DNA from: Lewinella sp. LCG006
Lineage (GTDB): Bacteria > Bacteroidota > Bacteroidia > Chitinophagales > Saprospiraceae
Assembly: GCF_040784935.1 (NCBI RefSeq)
Contig: NZ_CP160680.1
Location: forward strand, 3,132,501-3,196,500
Direction of reading: 5' to 3'
Length of the DNA stretch: 64,000 nt
A program made the position numbers and the translations under genes. Positions 7,931 through 16,750 of this stretch are shown here, piece by piece; within the stretch, counting starts at the first letter, position 1, and each line of letters begins with the position of its first letter. The notes beneath the pieces were generated by a model. The model was not told where the DNA came from. It ran no database searches and saw only the letters and a program-made list of their open reading frames with translations.

Positions 7931-8806
7931 ATGCAAATGTTTATAGAAAAACCCAAAGTAGTTGCCGAAATTGGCTGCAACCACAAAGGCGATTTTGAAA
8001 TCGCCAAAGAAATGATCAAAGTGGCCGCCAATATCGGAGCTGATGCGGTCAAATTCCAGAAACGGAACAATCGTGAGTTGTTGGGAAATGAAGGTTATAA
8101 CAAACCTCATCCAAACCCTGCGAATTCATATGGTAAAACTTACGGAGAGCATAGAGAATTCCTAGAATTTGATTTGGAACAGCACCGAGAGCTGAAAGCC
8201 TACTGTGAATCTCTAGGTATTGTTTATAGCACTTCTGTCTGGGACGTAACATCAGCCAAAGAGATTAGCAGTTTGAACCCGCAATTCATCAAAATCCCTT
8301 CTGCATCCAATCTGCACTTCGAGATGCTTGGTTATCTTTGCGAGTATTTCACTGGGCAGGTACAACTGTCTTTCGGTATGACTACGAAGGAAGAAGAAGA
8401 AGCCATTGTCTGTTTTTTTGAAGAAAGAGGGCGGGCCAAGGACTTACTGCTTTACAGTTGTACTTCAGGCTATCCAGTCCCTTTTGAAGATATTTGCTTG
8501 CTTGAAATTGTGCGTATGAAAGAAGCATACGGGCAGCGGGTGGGAGCAATCGGTTTTTCTGGTCACCACCTAGGAATCGCTGCTGATGTTGCTGCCATGA
8601 CGCTGGGGGCCGAATGGATTGAGCGCCACTTTACTCTCGACCGCACCTGGAAGGGAACTGATCACGCTGCTTCCCTAGAGCCAGACGGCATGCGCCGCTT
8701 GTGCCGCGATATCAAGAATGTGTATAAAGCGCTGCGCTACAAAAGCTCAGAAATTCTGCCCATTGAAGCAGTTCAGCGTGAAAAACTAAAGTGGAAGAAT
8801 CAATAA
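7931..8806 (+). CDS. NeuB-family nonulosonate (sialic-acid-like) synthase without SAF domain
   Basis: About 291 residues from the ATG at 7931 (7937 is an alternative; the ATG at 7847 lies in the ISL3 remnant). The NeuB TIM barrel is complete: VVAEIGCNHKGDFEIAKEMI, ADAVKFQKRN, FIKIPSASN, LYSCTSGYP, GFSGHHLG and the end of the active site ERHFTLDRTWKGTDHAASLE. These enzymes condense phosphoenolpyruvate with a hexosamine or hexose to make a nine-carbon 2-keto acid. Bacterial NeuB/LegI/PseI normally carry a C-terminal SAF (antifreeze-like) domain of about 60 residues, absent here. With the phosphatase domain in the next gene, a phosphorylated substrate (as for KDN-9-phosphate synthase) is plausible but unproven. 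Confidence 0.88.
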   Translation: MQMFIEKPKVVAEIGCNHKGDFEIAKEMIKVAANIGADAVKFQKRNNRELLGNEGYNKPHPNPANSYGKTYGEHREFLEFDLEQHRELKAYCESLGIVYSTSVWDVTSAKEISSLNPQFIKIPSASNLHFEMLGYLCEYFTGQVQLSFGMTTKEEEEAIVCFFEERGRAKDLLLYSCTSGYPVPFEDICLLEIVRMKEAYGQRVGAIGFSGHHLGIAADVAAMTLGAEWIERHFTLDRTWKGTDHAASLEPDGMRRLCRDIKNVYKALRYKSSEILPIEAVQREKLKWKNQ

Positions 8807-8989
8807 AATAAATTGAGCATTCTCCGTGAAGTCGGCTACTACACTAAGTAAGACTTACCTCCCATCCCTGCTTACAGCTATCATGGGCAGGTCAACAATT
8901 CAGTACTACATTTAATAAGTAGACATCTTTTATCTTTTCGACTTTAGAGTTGCAATAAAGGGGTTTTAAAAACTAGTCTAGAAGACAAC
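8807..8989 (+). other. Intergenic interval before the cytidylyltransferase gene
   Basis: 183 bases with no open frame of note. It is the largest gap inside the nonulosonate module, so a secondary promoter is possible, but I see no clear Bacteroidota promoter (TTG then TAnnTTTG) and no terminator hairpin with a T-tract. Confidence 0.4.
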
Positions 8990-10171
8990 ATGATCAGCAA
9001 TAAACCAATAATAACAGCGCTTATTCCCCTCCGCGGCGGAAGCAAGAGTATTCCTGATAAAAACATAAAGGATTTAGCTAACAAGCCCTTACTTTGTCAC
9101 GTAGTAGACGCAGCTCTAAGGTGCGAGCTAATTAGTACTATAGTCATAGCCACAGATTCGGAGAAAATTAAGGATGTTGTACGTCAGCATTATGGGCAGC
9201 AAGTCGAAATATTTGATCGCTCGCCGGATACCGCTACCGATACTGCACCGACGGAAGCAGTGGTGCTGGAATATGCTGAGTGCCATACTTTTGAGCATCT
9301 CGTCCTTATCCAAGCTACCTCCCCATTGCTCGAAGCAAAAGACTTGACGGGAGGTATCAACAAGTATCTGACTGGCAAAGCGCGCGGCTTGCTTTCGGTC
9401 GTGCGGCAGAAGCGTTTTCTATGGGAAGAAAGTGCAGGCAATGCTCATCCGCTGAATTATGAATATCAATACCGCCCGCGGCGCCAAGATTTTAGCGGTT
9501 TTTTGGTAGAAAACGGCGCTTTTTACCTGACCTCACGTGAAGCCCTCTTACAGTCTCGCTGTAGGATTTCTTCCCCAGTACTCACTTGGGAGATGCCTGC
9601 TGAGACTTACTATGAGTTAGATGAACCAGAGGATTGGTTTATTGTAGAACAGATACTTTTACACCGATTGAGCAAAGCCCCCGGTGAACTGGCTGCCCGT
9701 GCTGGAGATATTCGACTTTTACTGACCGATGTGGACGGAGTGCTGACCGATGCAGGAATGTACTACACCGAAAACGGGGACGAATTGAAAAAATTCAACA
9801 CCAGAGACGGGATGGGTATGGCAATGTTGCAGAAGCAGGGGATACGAATTGGCATTATCACTTCCGAAAATACCAAATTGGTCGAAAGGCGCGCTCAAAA
9901 ACTAGGGGTAGATTTTCTCTACCAGGGCAAACAAGATAAAGCAATTACGCTGGAAAAAATATTGACTGAAACGGGGCTAAAAACGCATCAAGTCGCCTAT
10001 ATCGGCGATGATCTAAATGATATTAAAATAATTAAAGCTGTGGGATTAAGTGCTTGTCCAAATAATGCGGTTGATGAAATAAAAAAAGGTGTTGATATTG
10101 TTCTAAGTGCAAAAGGAGGTGAAGGTGCTGTGAGAGAATTCGCTGAAATGATTTTAAAAAGCACTAAGTAA
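8990..10171 (+). CDS. CMP-nonulosonate cytidylyltransferase fused to KdsC-like HAD phosphatase
   Basis: 393 residues in two domains. Residues 1-228 are a NeuA-type cytidylyltransferase (ALIPLRGGSKSIPDKN at 10-25, LIQATSPLLEAKD, GFLVENGAFYLTSREAL, ETYYELDEPEDW). Residues 240-393 are a HAD phosphatase of the KdsC group, with nucleophile D247 and acid D249 in LLLTDVDGVLTDAG, IITSEN, and AYIGDDLNDIKI. The same fusion order occurs in vertebrate CMAS. The expected output is a CMP-activated nine-carbon acid, with the HAD part removing the phosphate left by a phosphate-dependent NeuB or acting as an oligomerisation domain. It serves the polysialyltransferase-like gene that follows. Confidence 0.9.
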   Translation: MISNKPIITALIPLRGGSKSIPDKNIKDLANKPLLCHVVDAALRCELISTIVIATDSEKIKDVVRQHYGQQVEIFDRSPDTATDTAPTEAVVLEYAECHTFEHLVLIQATSPLLEAKDLTGGINKYLTGKARGLLSVVRQKRFLWEESAGNAHPLNYEYQYRPRRQDFSGFLVENGAFYLTSREALLQSRCRISSPVLTWEMPAETYYELDEPEDWFIVEQILLHRLSKAPGELAARAGDIRLLLTDVDGVLTDAGMYYTENGDELKKFNTRDGMGMAMLQKQGIRIGIITSENTKLVERRAQKLGVDFLYQGKQDKAITLEKILTETGLKTHQVAYIGDDLNDIKIIKAVGLSACPNNAVDEIKKGVDIVLSAKGGEGAVREFAEMILKSTK

Positions 10172-10197
10172 TATTTAGCTTAATTCCAGTTACTAAT

Positions 10198-11238
10198 ATG
10201 AGTACTAAAATAAGTGCAATTGTTCATACGGAGTACCACCTGTTACTTTTTATTAATTACTATCTTCAAAATCCCGATTTAGAGTACACACTTTATTTGC
10301 TTCAACCAGAAGATAGAAGGTTTAAACAAGAGCTAAATTTCGAGGAGCTGAAAAACCTATGTATTGGTTATCTACCTCCTTTAAGTAAGGCAATTTATAT
10401 TACTCCGGCTGAAGAGGAGTTTGTTGTAAAAATAACTCACGAAAAGCCAGACATATTTATTTTTTTTCAAGAAATGAACTTGTTAAGCGTGATTATTTCT
10501 TCGAAATTAAAAGAAAAAGGAAGTAAAGTTTTTTTATTCCAAGATGGAACAAAAGCTTATTTTGAATTAAAGAAATTTTCTTTTGGCTTGTTTAAAGACA
10601 ATTTTAGGAGGAGAATGTTTTTATTGATGAATAAAGTGATAAAATTCAAAATCTACGACTATTTTAACTATTACAGGTATGCTAATTATGATTTTATTGA
10701 TGCCATATTTTTAACAAATCCAGAAATGTATGATAACTGGAATAATAAACAAATCTACAAAATTAAGTTTACTAATTTGGATGACTTAAGGGTGGCGTTG
10801 CAAAATATTTTTAATTGGGATAGTCGAATTCTACCTGTCAGCCAGAATGTCATCTTTTATATGACTCAACCTTTGCATAATGATGGAAATGCTGAATACG
10901 AAATGCTCACAGATATAGCATCCAGATACAGTAATACACTTTATATTAAGCCTCATCCCCTCACAAACAAAAAACTTTTAGAGCGATACCAATCAGATAG
11001 CCGTTTTAATGTCATTGATTCGAGTATTCCTGCGGAATTGTTTCTATTAAACTTGTCAGATTCTGTAGTGTTATCAGTAAATTCTACTTCCCAGCTGATT
11101 GAATATCCTACTTTAAAGTCCTACTACGTATATCAGTATCTTATTGGAAAAATTGCAAGATTAAAAAAGCTAAACTTCAAAGCAGTTCCCGCTAAGTACA
11201 TAAAAGTAGTAACCGATATCAACGAAATTACTTTCTAA
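10198..11238 (+). CDS. Polysialyltransferase/GT52-like glycosyltransferase (putative)
   Basis: 346 residues, AT-rich, with no signal peptide. It has the layout of capsular sialyl- and polysialyltransferases: an N-terminal HTEYHLLLFINYYL start, a central VFLFQDGTKAYFEL, then NTLYIKPHPLTNKKLLERY containing the HP motif of the CMP-binding half, and VVLSVNSTSQLIEYPTLK, the S/T-S segment after it. Its position 26 bases after the CMP-nonulosonate enzyme makes a nonulosonate transferase the best reading. Family membership is pattern-based; an alternative is an unrelated GT-B enzyme using the same KPHP loop. Confidence 0.6.
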   Translation: MSTKISAIVHTEYHLLLFINYYLQNPDLEYTLYLLQPEDRRFKQELNFEELKNLCIGYLPPLSKAIYITPAEEEFVVKITHEKPDIFIFFQEMNLLSVIISSKLKEKGSKVFLFQDGTKAYFELKKFSFGLFKDNFRRRMFLLMNKVIKFKIYDYFNYYRYANYDFIDAIFLTNPEMYDNWNNKQIYKIKFTNLDDLRVALQNIFNWDSRILPVSQNVIFYMTQPLHNDGNAEYEMLTDIASRYSNTLYIKPHPLTNKKLLERYQSDSRFNVIDSSIPAELFLLNLSDSVVLSVNSTSQLIEYPTLKSYYVYQYLIGKIARLKKLNFKAVPAKYIKVVTDINEITF

Positions 11239-11240
11239 TC

Positions 11241-12266
11241 ATGCAACTTTCAATAATTTTACCTACTTATAATGTAGAAAAGTACATTGAGCGGTGTATC
11301 AAAAGTATATTTATACAAAAATTAGTGTCCGGCAGCTTTGAAGTAATAGTAGTAGATGATGAATCTCCAGATAATAGCATCACTATAGTCAATGAATTAT
11401 CAAAATCTTTTAAAGAAATCAAAATCATTAGCCAAAAGAACAAAGGCTTAGCCGGTGCAAGAAATACAGGAATCAGAAATGCAAAGGGGAAATACCTACT
11501 GTTTTTAGATCCTGATGACTATATTGAGCCTAATTGTCTATCGAAGATGTTATCATATATGGATAATCTAGGTATAGAACTTGGTATGTTCAATCAAAAT
11601 TTGATAAAAAACGGGGAAAGACTACAAAGGGGGAATCCTCAATTGCCAGAAAATAGAATTTTAACTGGTTCAGATATGTATTTTGGACGTACAAGCGACA
11701 GTGCCTGCAAATATTTATTACAAACTGATTTTATTAAAATCAATAATCTATATTTTTTTGAAGAGGCTGTATATTTAGAAGATGCTGAATGGAGCGCACG
11801 AGTCTTTGCCACAGTGGATAAAGCAGCTTATAAGGATTTATATTTTTATAACTATGATTTAAGGGAATCGTCTTTAGTAACATCTGGTGTAGGGCTTACT
11901 TGGCCTGCTGTTGAAGGATACTTGAAATGTGCAAAAAACTTACATGCATTTAAATGCAGCTTAAGTCTTTCGCCTGCGCAAGCTAGTATTGTTAATAACG
12001 TTATTGCTAAATTTGTAACACTACCTATTACGCTTTTCGCAGCTAAGAAACGCCTAGTTTCTATGCCACTACTAATTAGATCTTTATCCGAAAATGGCTT
12101 TAATACGTTGGAATTAGAAGGGCTTAAAGGGCTGCGTTTAAAGCAAGCTAAAAGTTACAATATTTCGCCCTATTATTTATTCATAAATAGTCTTTTAGGA
12201 AATATAAAAAAAACGGGTTTGAAAAAAATGAAAAATCTTTTAGAAAGATTTTACCATGAGCTATAA
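11241..12266 (+). CDS. Family 2 glycosyltransferase
   Basis: 341 residues. The N-terminus is a textbook GT2 domain: LSIILPTYNVEKYIERCIKS, FEVIVVDDESPDNS, NKGLAGARNTGIRNAKGKYL and LFLDPDDYIEPN with the metal-binding DPDD, then EDAEWSARVFAT as the base-carrying ED motif. The C-terminal 100 residues are specific to this protein. It probably adds one sugar of the repeat unit on the cytoplasmic face. It starts 2 bases after the preceding gene and overlaps the polymerase gene by 11 bases. Confidence 0.9.
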   Translation: MQLSIILPTYNVEKYIERCIKSIFIQKLVSGSFEVIVVDDESPDNSITIVNELSKSFKEIKIISQKNKGLAGARNTGIRNAKGKYLLFLDPDDYIEPNCLSKMLSYMDNLGIELGMFNQNLIKNGERLQRGNPQLPENRILTGSDMYFGRTSDSACKYLLQTDFIKINNLYFFEEAVYLEDAEWSARVFATVDKAAYKDLYFYNYDLRESSLVTSGVGLTWPAVEGYLKCAKNLHAFKCSLSLSPAQASIVNNVIAKFVTLPITLFAAKKRLVSMPLLIRSLSENGFNTLELEGLKGLRLKQAKSYNISPYYLFINSLLGNIKKTGLKKMKNLLERFYHEL

Positions 12267-13473
12267 GCCTAGCACAGAAAAGTATTATTGGTTGCTGTTT
12301 TTGGTAACACCTGCTATAGGGTTCATAATTGCTATTTTAAACTTTAATAAGAAACCTCTTAGGAAATTTATTGTTTTATTCGGCTTGTTTTATGCCTTTG
12401 TTTTTATCCCCATACCTGGCTCAGATGCTACAAGAATTATCAGCTCCTATGAGGCTTATGATTTAAGTGATTATTTTACTGATATAACTAGTATCTATAA
12501 TGACAGGGGGAAAAAACCTGATTTATATATTTATACTGTCTATTCTTTATCTAAAGTATTTGATTTAAGTCCACGTGGTTTTAGAGTATTATTGGGTTTA
12601 ATATACTTTTCGTTTTTGGTGAAATTAATTGGGCAGTTGTACGATTTGTCTAGATCTCGCATGAGTAATGTCGCCAAGCTTTTCTTGTTAGGAGGTATTT
12701 TTGTCATAAGTATCTCTGCAGGTCTTAATGGAGTGCGCTGGCCATTAGCGTTTGTTGTTTTTTTATATGGAAGCTTGAAATATAATGTAAAGACTAAGTT
12801 TAAGTATTTTTTATTAGCTGGGCTTTCAATATTTATACATTTTTCCTTTTTACCAGCTGTTATCGTCTTTGGCTTACTAGTATTTATCCCTGCGTTAAAA
12901 AATGTAAGGATAATGTACGTTTTGTTATTGCTTGCTTTTTTTGGGGGGCAATTCGTGAGTAATTATGTTTTTAGTAGTGCTACGGAAATTGGTGGAGTTT
13001 ATGAAAGTAAGCTTGGCAACTATACTTCAGACGGTTATCTGGAAAAACGTGCATCGCGTCAGGCGAGTTGGAATTTTTATGTACCTATTGTTCGATATGG
13101 GAATTACTATTTTTCCATTTTTTCATTATTTATGCTATCGCTTTATCGAAAAAAAATTAATATAGATCCCACTGCTCAGCGCTTAGTTATATTTTCATTA
13201 ATTACACTCATTTTCTCATTTCTAGCTGGGGGAGTTCTGGATATTGCTACAAATAGATATATTCATATTGTAAGTTTCTCTACATTGGCGAGCCTATTTT
13301 ATTTAACTGGACAAAATAAAGGGATCAGTTTATTTAGGAACTTAGCGTTAATATATTTTCCTGTAGCATTTATTACTATATTTTCATTGCTTAGGGTTGA
13401 CATTCAGACAGTAGACATTAGTATTTTCTCTAATTTTTTCATTGAATTTATTCTCGGATCAAATAATGCATAG
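12256..13473 (+). CDS. EpsG/Wzy-like polysaccharide polymerase
   Basis: 405-residue integral membrane protein with about ten hydrophobic segments. The SAGLNGVRWPLAFVVFLYG element followed by FKYFLLAGLSIFIHFSFLP is the characteristic N-x-x-R...H-x-S core of the EpsG family, which polymerises lipid-linked repeat units in the outer leaflet. A long loop with YESKLGNYTSDGYLEKRASR precedes the last helices, as in Wzy proteins. It is the only polymerase candidate in the window and marks the locus as Wzy-dependent; a Wzx flippase is not seen. Function is inferred from topology and the EpsG-type motif. Confidence 0.8.
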   Translation: MSYKPSTEKYYWLLFLVTPAIGFIIAILNFNKKPLRKFIVLFGLFYAFVFIPIPGSDATRIISSYEAYDLSDYFTDITSIYNDRGKKPDLYIYTVYSLSKVFDLSPRGFRVLLGLIYFSFLVKLIGQLYDLSRSRMSNVAKLFLLGGIFVISISAGLNGVRWPLAFVVFLYGSLKYNVKTKFKYFLLAGLSIFIHFSFLPAVIVFGLLVFIPALKNVRIMYVLLLLAFFGGQFVSNYVFSSATEIGGVYESKLGNYTSDGYLEKRASRQASWNFYVPIVRYGNYYFSIFSLFMLSLYRKKINIDPTAQRLVIFSLITLIFSFLAGGVLDIATNRYIHIVSFSTLASLFYLTGQNKGISLFRNLALIYFPVAFITIFSLLRVDIQTVDISIFSNFFIEFILGSNNA

Positions 13474-14425
13474 TGCTTTTAAAAATATTCGCTATAAAGG
13501 ATCTATCTGTTTTTCCGTAGCCATATTTATCTATAAAGCTTATCTTCTCGTTCGGTATCAACTAGTTCCTGATGAGTATAGTATTGTTAAGAAATATAAA
13601 AGCACTTTTAACAGGAAATTAGACACACAGAATCCCTCATCATTAAACGAAAAAATTCAGTGGTACAAAACAAAAGGTAAAAACCCTTTAATGGTCAAAT
13701 GTTCTGATAAATATGCCGTGCGAGAATATGTGGGAAAAACTATAGGGGAAGAATATTTAGTGCCACTAATATTTCATACCCAAGAACCTGCTGAAATAAC
13801 TAAAGATAAATTTCCAGATCATCCCTTTATCATTAAAGCCAACCATACAGCGGGTACTAATCATATTGTTAGAAATAAGAGTAAAGTAAATTGGCACAAA
13901 ATAAGAGTTGATTGTAGATGGTGGTTGTCTTTAAACTATGCGCTTTTCGAGAAGGAATGGCAATATGCTCAAATTGAGCCAAGAATTGTGGTAGAGCAGC
14001 TTTTGTTAGACAAGGAAGGTAAAATTCCTTTTGATTATAAACTTCATTTCTTTAATGGAGAATTTGGTTTTACTCAAGTCGATATTGATCGATTTGGGGA
14101 TCGGCGCAGAAACCTCTATGATGAAAACTGGAATTTATTACCATTCAACTGGAGCAAATTAGATAAGGAAGGTTGTGTACTTTGGCCAAATGGAAAAGAA
14201 GTAAGCAGACCGCGTAATCTTAAGCAATTAATTCAATTGGGGAAAAAACTAGCAGCGCCTTTTCCTTATGTTCGAGTAGACTTTTACTTACTAGAGGATC
14301 GGATTTATTTTGGTGAACTTACTTTTCATCATGGAGGAGGTTTTGAACATTTTATGCCCAATTCTTGGGACGAATATTATGGAAAATTGGTACCTCTCGT
14401 AAAGATGTCTCGAAATGATATTTAA
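13466..14425 (+). CDS. TupA-like ATP-grasp protein
   Basis: 319 residues from the ATG at 13466, which overlaps the previous stop by 8 bases; a TTG at 13442 is a weaker choice. The TupA-like ATP-grasp family is recognised by LNEKIQWYKTKGKNPLMVKCSDKY, HPFIIKANHTAGTNHIV (nucleotide-binding strand), PFDYKLHFFNGEFGFTQVD and the metal-binding end VDFYLLEDRIYFGELTFHHGGG. Such genes are common in capsule and teichuronopeptide loci, where they are thought to ligate an amino acid or similar group to a uronic acid. The exact substrate here is unknown. Confidence 0.85.
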   Translation: MHSAFKNIRYKGSICFSVAIFIYKAYLLVRYQLVPDEYSIVKKYKSTFNRKLDTQNPSSLNEKIQWYKTKGKNPLMVKCSDKYAVREYVGKTIGEEYLVPLIFHTQEPAEITKDKFPDHPFIIKANHTAGTNHIVRNKSKVNWHKIRVDCRWWLSLNYALFEKEWQYAQIEPRIVVEQLLLDKEGKIPFDYKLHFFNGEFGFTQVDIDRFGDRRRNLYDENWNLLPFNWSKLDKEGCVLWPNGKEVSRPRNLKQLIQLGKKLAAPFPYVRVDFYLLEDRIYFGELTFHHGGGFEHFMPNSWDEYYGKLVPLVKMSRNDI

Positions 14426-15074
14426 GAGGATCCTCATGGTATTCATTTTACTGGTTCATTATCTACTATTGCAAATAAAATTGTTTAATGGTAATAAGCT
14501 TATAATAGGGAAAAGCGTCTTGTTTTGGTTCTCAAAAATCAAGGTTCGAGGAACTGCTAATTCGATTCATATTCAAGATGGTGCCAGTTTACAAAAGACT
14601 AAAATTGAAATAAATGGTAACCATAACCGACTTATTCTAGCCAAAGGAGTTCGGATTTATGAAAGCTGTAACTTCTGAATTGAAGGTAATAATTGCACCC
14701 TGATTATTGATGAAAGAACAACTATCGGTAGTGCTCATATATTTTGTGGTGAAAGTGACAGTTCTATTGTTATTGGCGAAGACTGCATGTTGAGTAGAAA
14801 AGTATTTATAAATACGAGTGACTTTCATTCAATAATTGATCAATCAACTAATCAAAGAATAAACCCGCCTCAAAGCATAAAGTTAGGCGATCATGTTTTG
14901 TTGGGTTTTAAGACTACTATTAATAAAGGGACTTCTTTGGGCCCAAATACTATTGTAGCCTCAAGGACATTGGTAGACGAAAAGAAATATCTTAGTAATA
15001 TGCTACTAACTGGTTTACCGGCTAAAATAATAACAGAAAATATATCTTGGAGTAGAGAAAAGCTACCCTGTTAA
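14415..15074 (+). pseudogene. Hexapeptide acyltransferase interrupted by one in-frame TGA
   Basis: Residues 1-87 (MIFKRILMVFILLVHYLLLQ ... GVRIYESCNF) end at TGA 14676-14678, and the same frame continues without a gap as IEGNNCTLIIDERTTIGSAH, then IVIGEDCMLSRKVFINTSD and a normal end GLPAKII. Homologous capsule acetyltransferases have an aromatic residue, often tryptophan, at this place (SFWFEDxNC-like), so TGG to TGA is the simplest explanation. The full product would be about 219 residues of left-handed beta-helix with an N-terminal hydrophobic stretch. Either it is a true pseudogene removing one acetylation step or it is a single-base sequencing error. It overlaps the TupA-like gene by 11 bases. 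Confidence 0.8.
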
Positions 15075-15084
15075 ATACAATTAG

Positions 15085-16215
15085 ATGCTATCATTCAAAG
15101 AAAAGCTAACTAAAAACTACATAAATGCACGCGGATGGCGGAGCAATAGAAAACTCTTACTTATAGAAAGTGATGACTGGGGCAGTATAAGAATATCTTC
15201 CAGGGAAGTCTACGAAATGCTATTAGACTCTGGTATCCCCGTAGATAAATTTCATTTTGATAAATTTGATTCTTTAGAGTCGACTGAGGATTTAGAAGCA
15301 CTTTTTCAAACACTTGAAAAGTTCCAGGACTTTAACGGTAATCATCCTGTTCTAACGGCGTACCATCTCGTAGCAAACCCGAATTTTGATAAGATAGAAG
15401 TCTCAGGAAGAAAAGAATATCATTATGAAACCGTACTCGAAACTTATAGTCGCTTTAAACATACCGAAGGGGTATTTCAGCTAATAAGAGAAGGTATAGA
15501 CAAAGGAATATATATTCCACAATCTCACGGCCGAGAGCATATCCATGTGAAACGTTGGATGGAGGCCATCAATTCTGATTCAGAAAAAGAGCAAATAGCT
15601 TTTGAAAACAGGGCTATTATTTCTTCTAAATCATCAAGCTGTAATAAGCCTTATGCCAAAAACTATTTTGCAGGTCAGGATTATTCTAGTGTAGATGAAT
15701 TTAGTGAAATTGAAAGTATTCATGCTGATGGATTAAAACTTTTTGAAGAAATTTTTGGCTACAAATCATTATCTTTTACAAGTCAAGGGAGTTTTTGGGG
15801 AGATCATTTATTAGAAACTTTTTCTAAAAATGGTGTAAGACTCATTGGTGGTCGTCAGTTTCACCCTGTAATAGGTTCCCAGCATAAATTTGTTAATCGC
15901 TATTGGGGTCAAAAAAACCAATGGGGACAATTACATTGGCGTAGAAATTGTATGTTCGAACCTGCTAGGAATCAGAATTTTGATTGGGTTAGTAAATGTT
16001 TACAAGAAATAGAAGTCGCTTTCCGTTGGGGTAAGCCAGCTGTTATCAGTTCGCACAGAGAGAACTTTATTGGAACCATCTTTGACTCTAATAGAGAACA
16101 ATCCTTAAAAAAGCTATCGGTCTTATTAGTTGAAGTACAAAAGAAATGGCCAAAAACAGAATTTATTAGTACTCATAGACTTGGGGAGCTTATGTTGCCT
16201 TCCGAGGTAGAATAA
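15085..16215 (+). CDS. CE4-like polysaccharide deacetylase, copy 1
   Basis: 376 residues related to proteins annotated as polysaccharide (de)acetylases in Bacteroidota. NodB-type metal motifs can be placed: LLLIESDDWGS with D30/D31, PQSHGREHIHV giving H148-x3-H152, and a late histidine in PAVISSHRENF (H324). There is no signal peptide, so it would act in the cytoplasm on a nucleotide- or lipid-linked sugar, unlike secreted chitin-type deacetylases. A second copy lies at 16747 with an acetyltransferase between them. Fold and metal site are inferred from motif spacing. Confidence 0.65.
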   Translation: MLSFKEKLTKNYINARGWRSNRKLLLIESDDWGSIRISSREVYEMLLDSGIPVDKFHFDKFDSLESTEDLEALFQTLEKFQDFNGNHPVLTAYHLVANPNFDKIEVSGRKEYHYETVLETYSRFKHTEGVFQLIREGIDKGIYIPQSHGREHIHVKRWMEAINSDSEKEQIAFENRAIISSKSSSCNKPYAKNYFAGQDYSSVDEFSEIESIHADGLKLFEEIFGYKSLSFTSQGSFWGDHLLETFSKNGVRLIGGRQFHPVIGSQHKFVNRYWGQKNQWGQLHWRRNCMFEPARNQNFDWVSKCLQEIEVAFRWGKPAVISSHRENFIGTIFDSNREQSLKKLSVLLVEVQKKWPKTEFISTHRLGELMLPSEVE

Positions 16216-16228
16216 ACTATTTAGAATA

Positions 16229-16750
16229 ATGAGGAAATTTTCGTTGTTTCTATACTATTTAATCCTTAATAAACTTCCACACTCATCGGTACCTTTAATC
16301 GGTTTACCATGTGAAAGATTAAAAGAATTTTTTGCAAAACGAATGTTTAGTTATTGCGGTACCAATGTGAATATAGGAAAAGGGGCCCGCTTTGGTAATG
16401 GAAAATATATAAGAATAGGAAATAACTCTGGGATTGGTATGAACGCAAAAGTGCCAAATAACATTCAAATTGGAGAGGATGTGATGATGGGACCTAATGT
16501 GACAATATTTGGTGCTAATCATGAGTTTTCAAGAACGGATATCCCCATGCGTAAACAAGGGATGAAGACATATCCACCAGTGGAGATTGAAGATGATGTG
16601 TGGATAGGAAGCAACGTTATTATTATGCCCGGCCTAGTCATTAAAAAAGGAACAATTATAGGAGCGGGTGCTGTCGTAACTAAGTCTTTTCCAGCCTATA
16701 GTATTATTGGCGGCAATCCTGCTAAATTTATTAGAAGTCGGAAAATGTGA
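16229..16750 (+). CDS. Maltose/galactoside-type O-acetyltransferase (LbH)
   Basis: 173 residues. Hexapeptide repeats run from residue 44 to about 160 (GTNVNIGKGARFGNGKYI, IGNNSGIGMNAKV, IGEDVMMGPNVTIFGANHEF). The catalytic histidine of the NodL/LacA/WcaF group is in GANHEFSRTDIPMRKQG, and the closing coil IGAGAVVTKSFPAYSIIGG is standard. It probably O-acetylates a sugar of the repeat unit with acetyl-CoA. It sits between two CE4-like deacetylase genes, overlapping the second by 4 bases, which suggests coordinated setting of the acetylation pattern. Confidence 0.88.
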   Translation: MRKFSLFLYYLILNKLPHSSVPLIGLPCERLKEFFAKRMFSYCGTNVNIGKGARFGNGKYIRIGNNSGIGMNAKVPNNIQIGEDVMMGPNVTIFGANHEFSRTDIPMRKQGMKTYPPVEIEDDVWIGSNVIIMPGLVIKKGTIIGAGAVVTKSFPAYSIIGGNPAKFIRSRKM

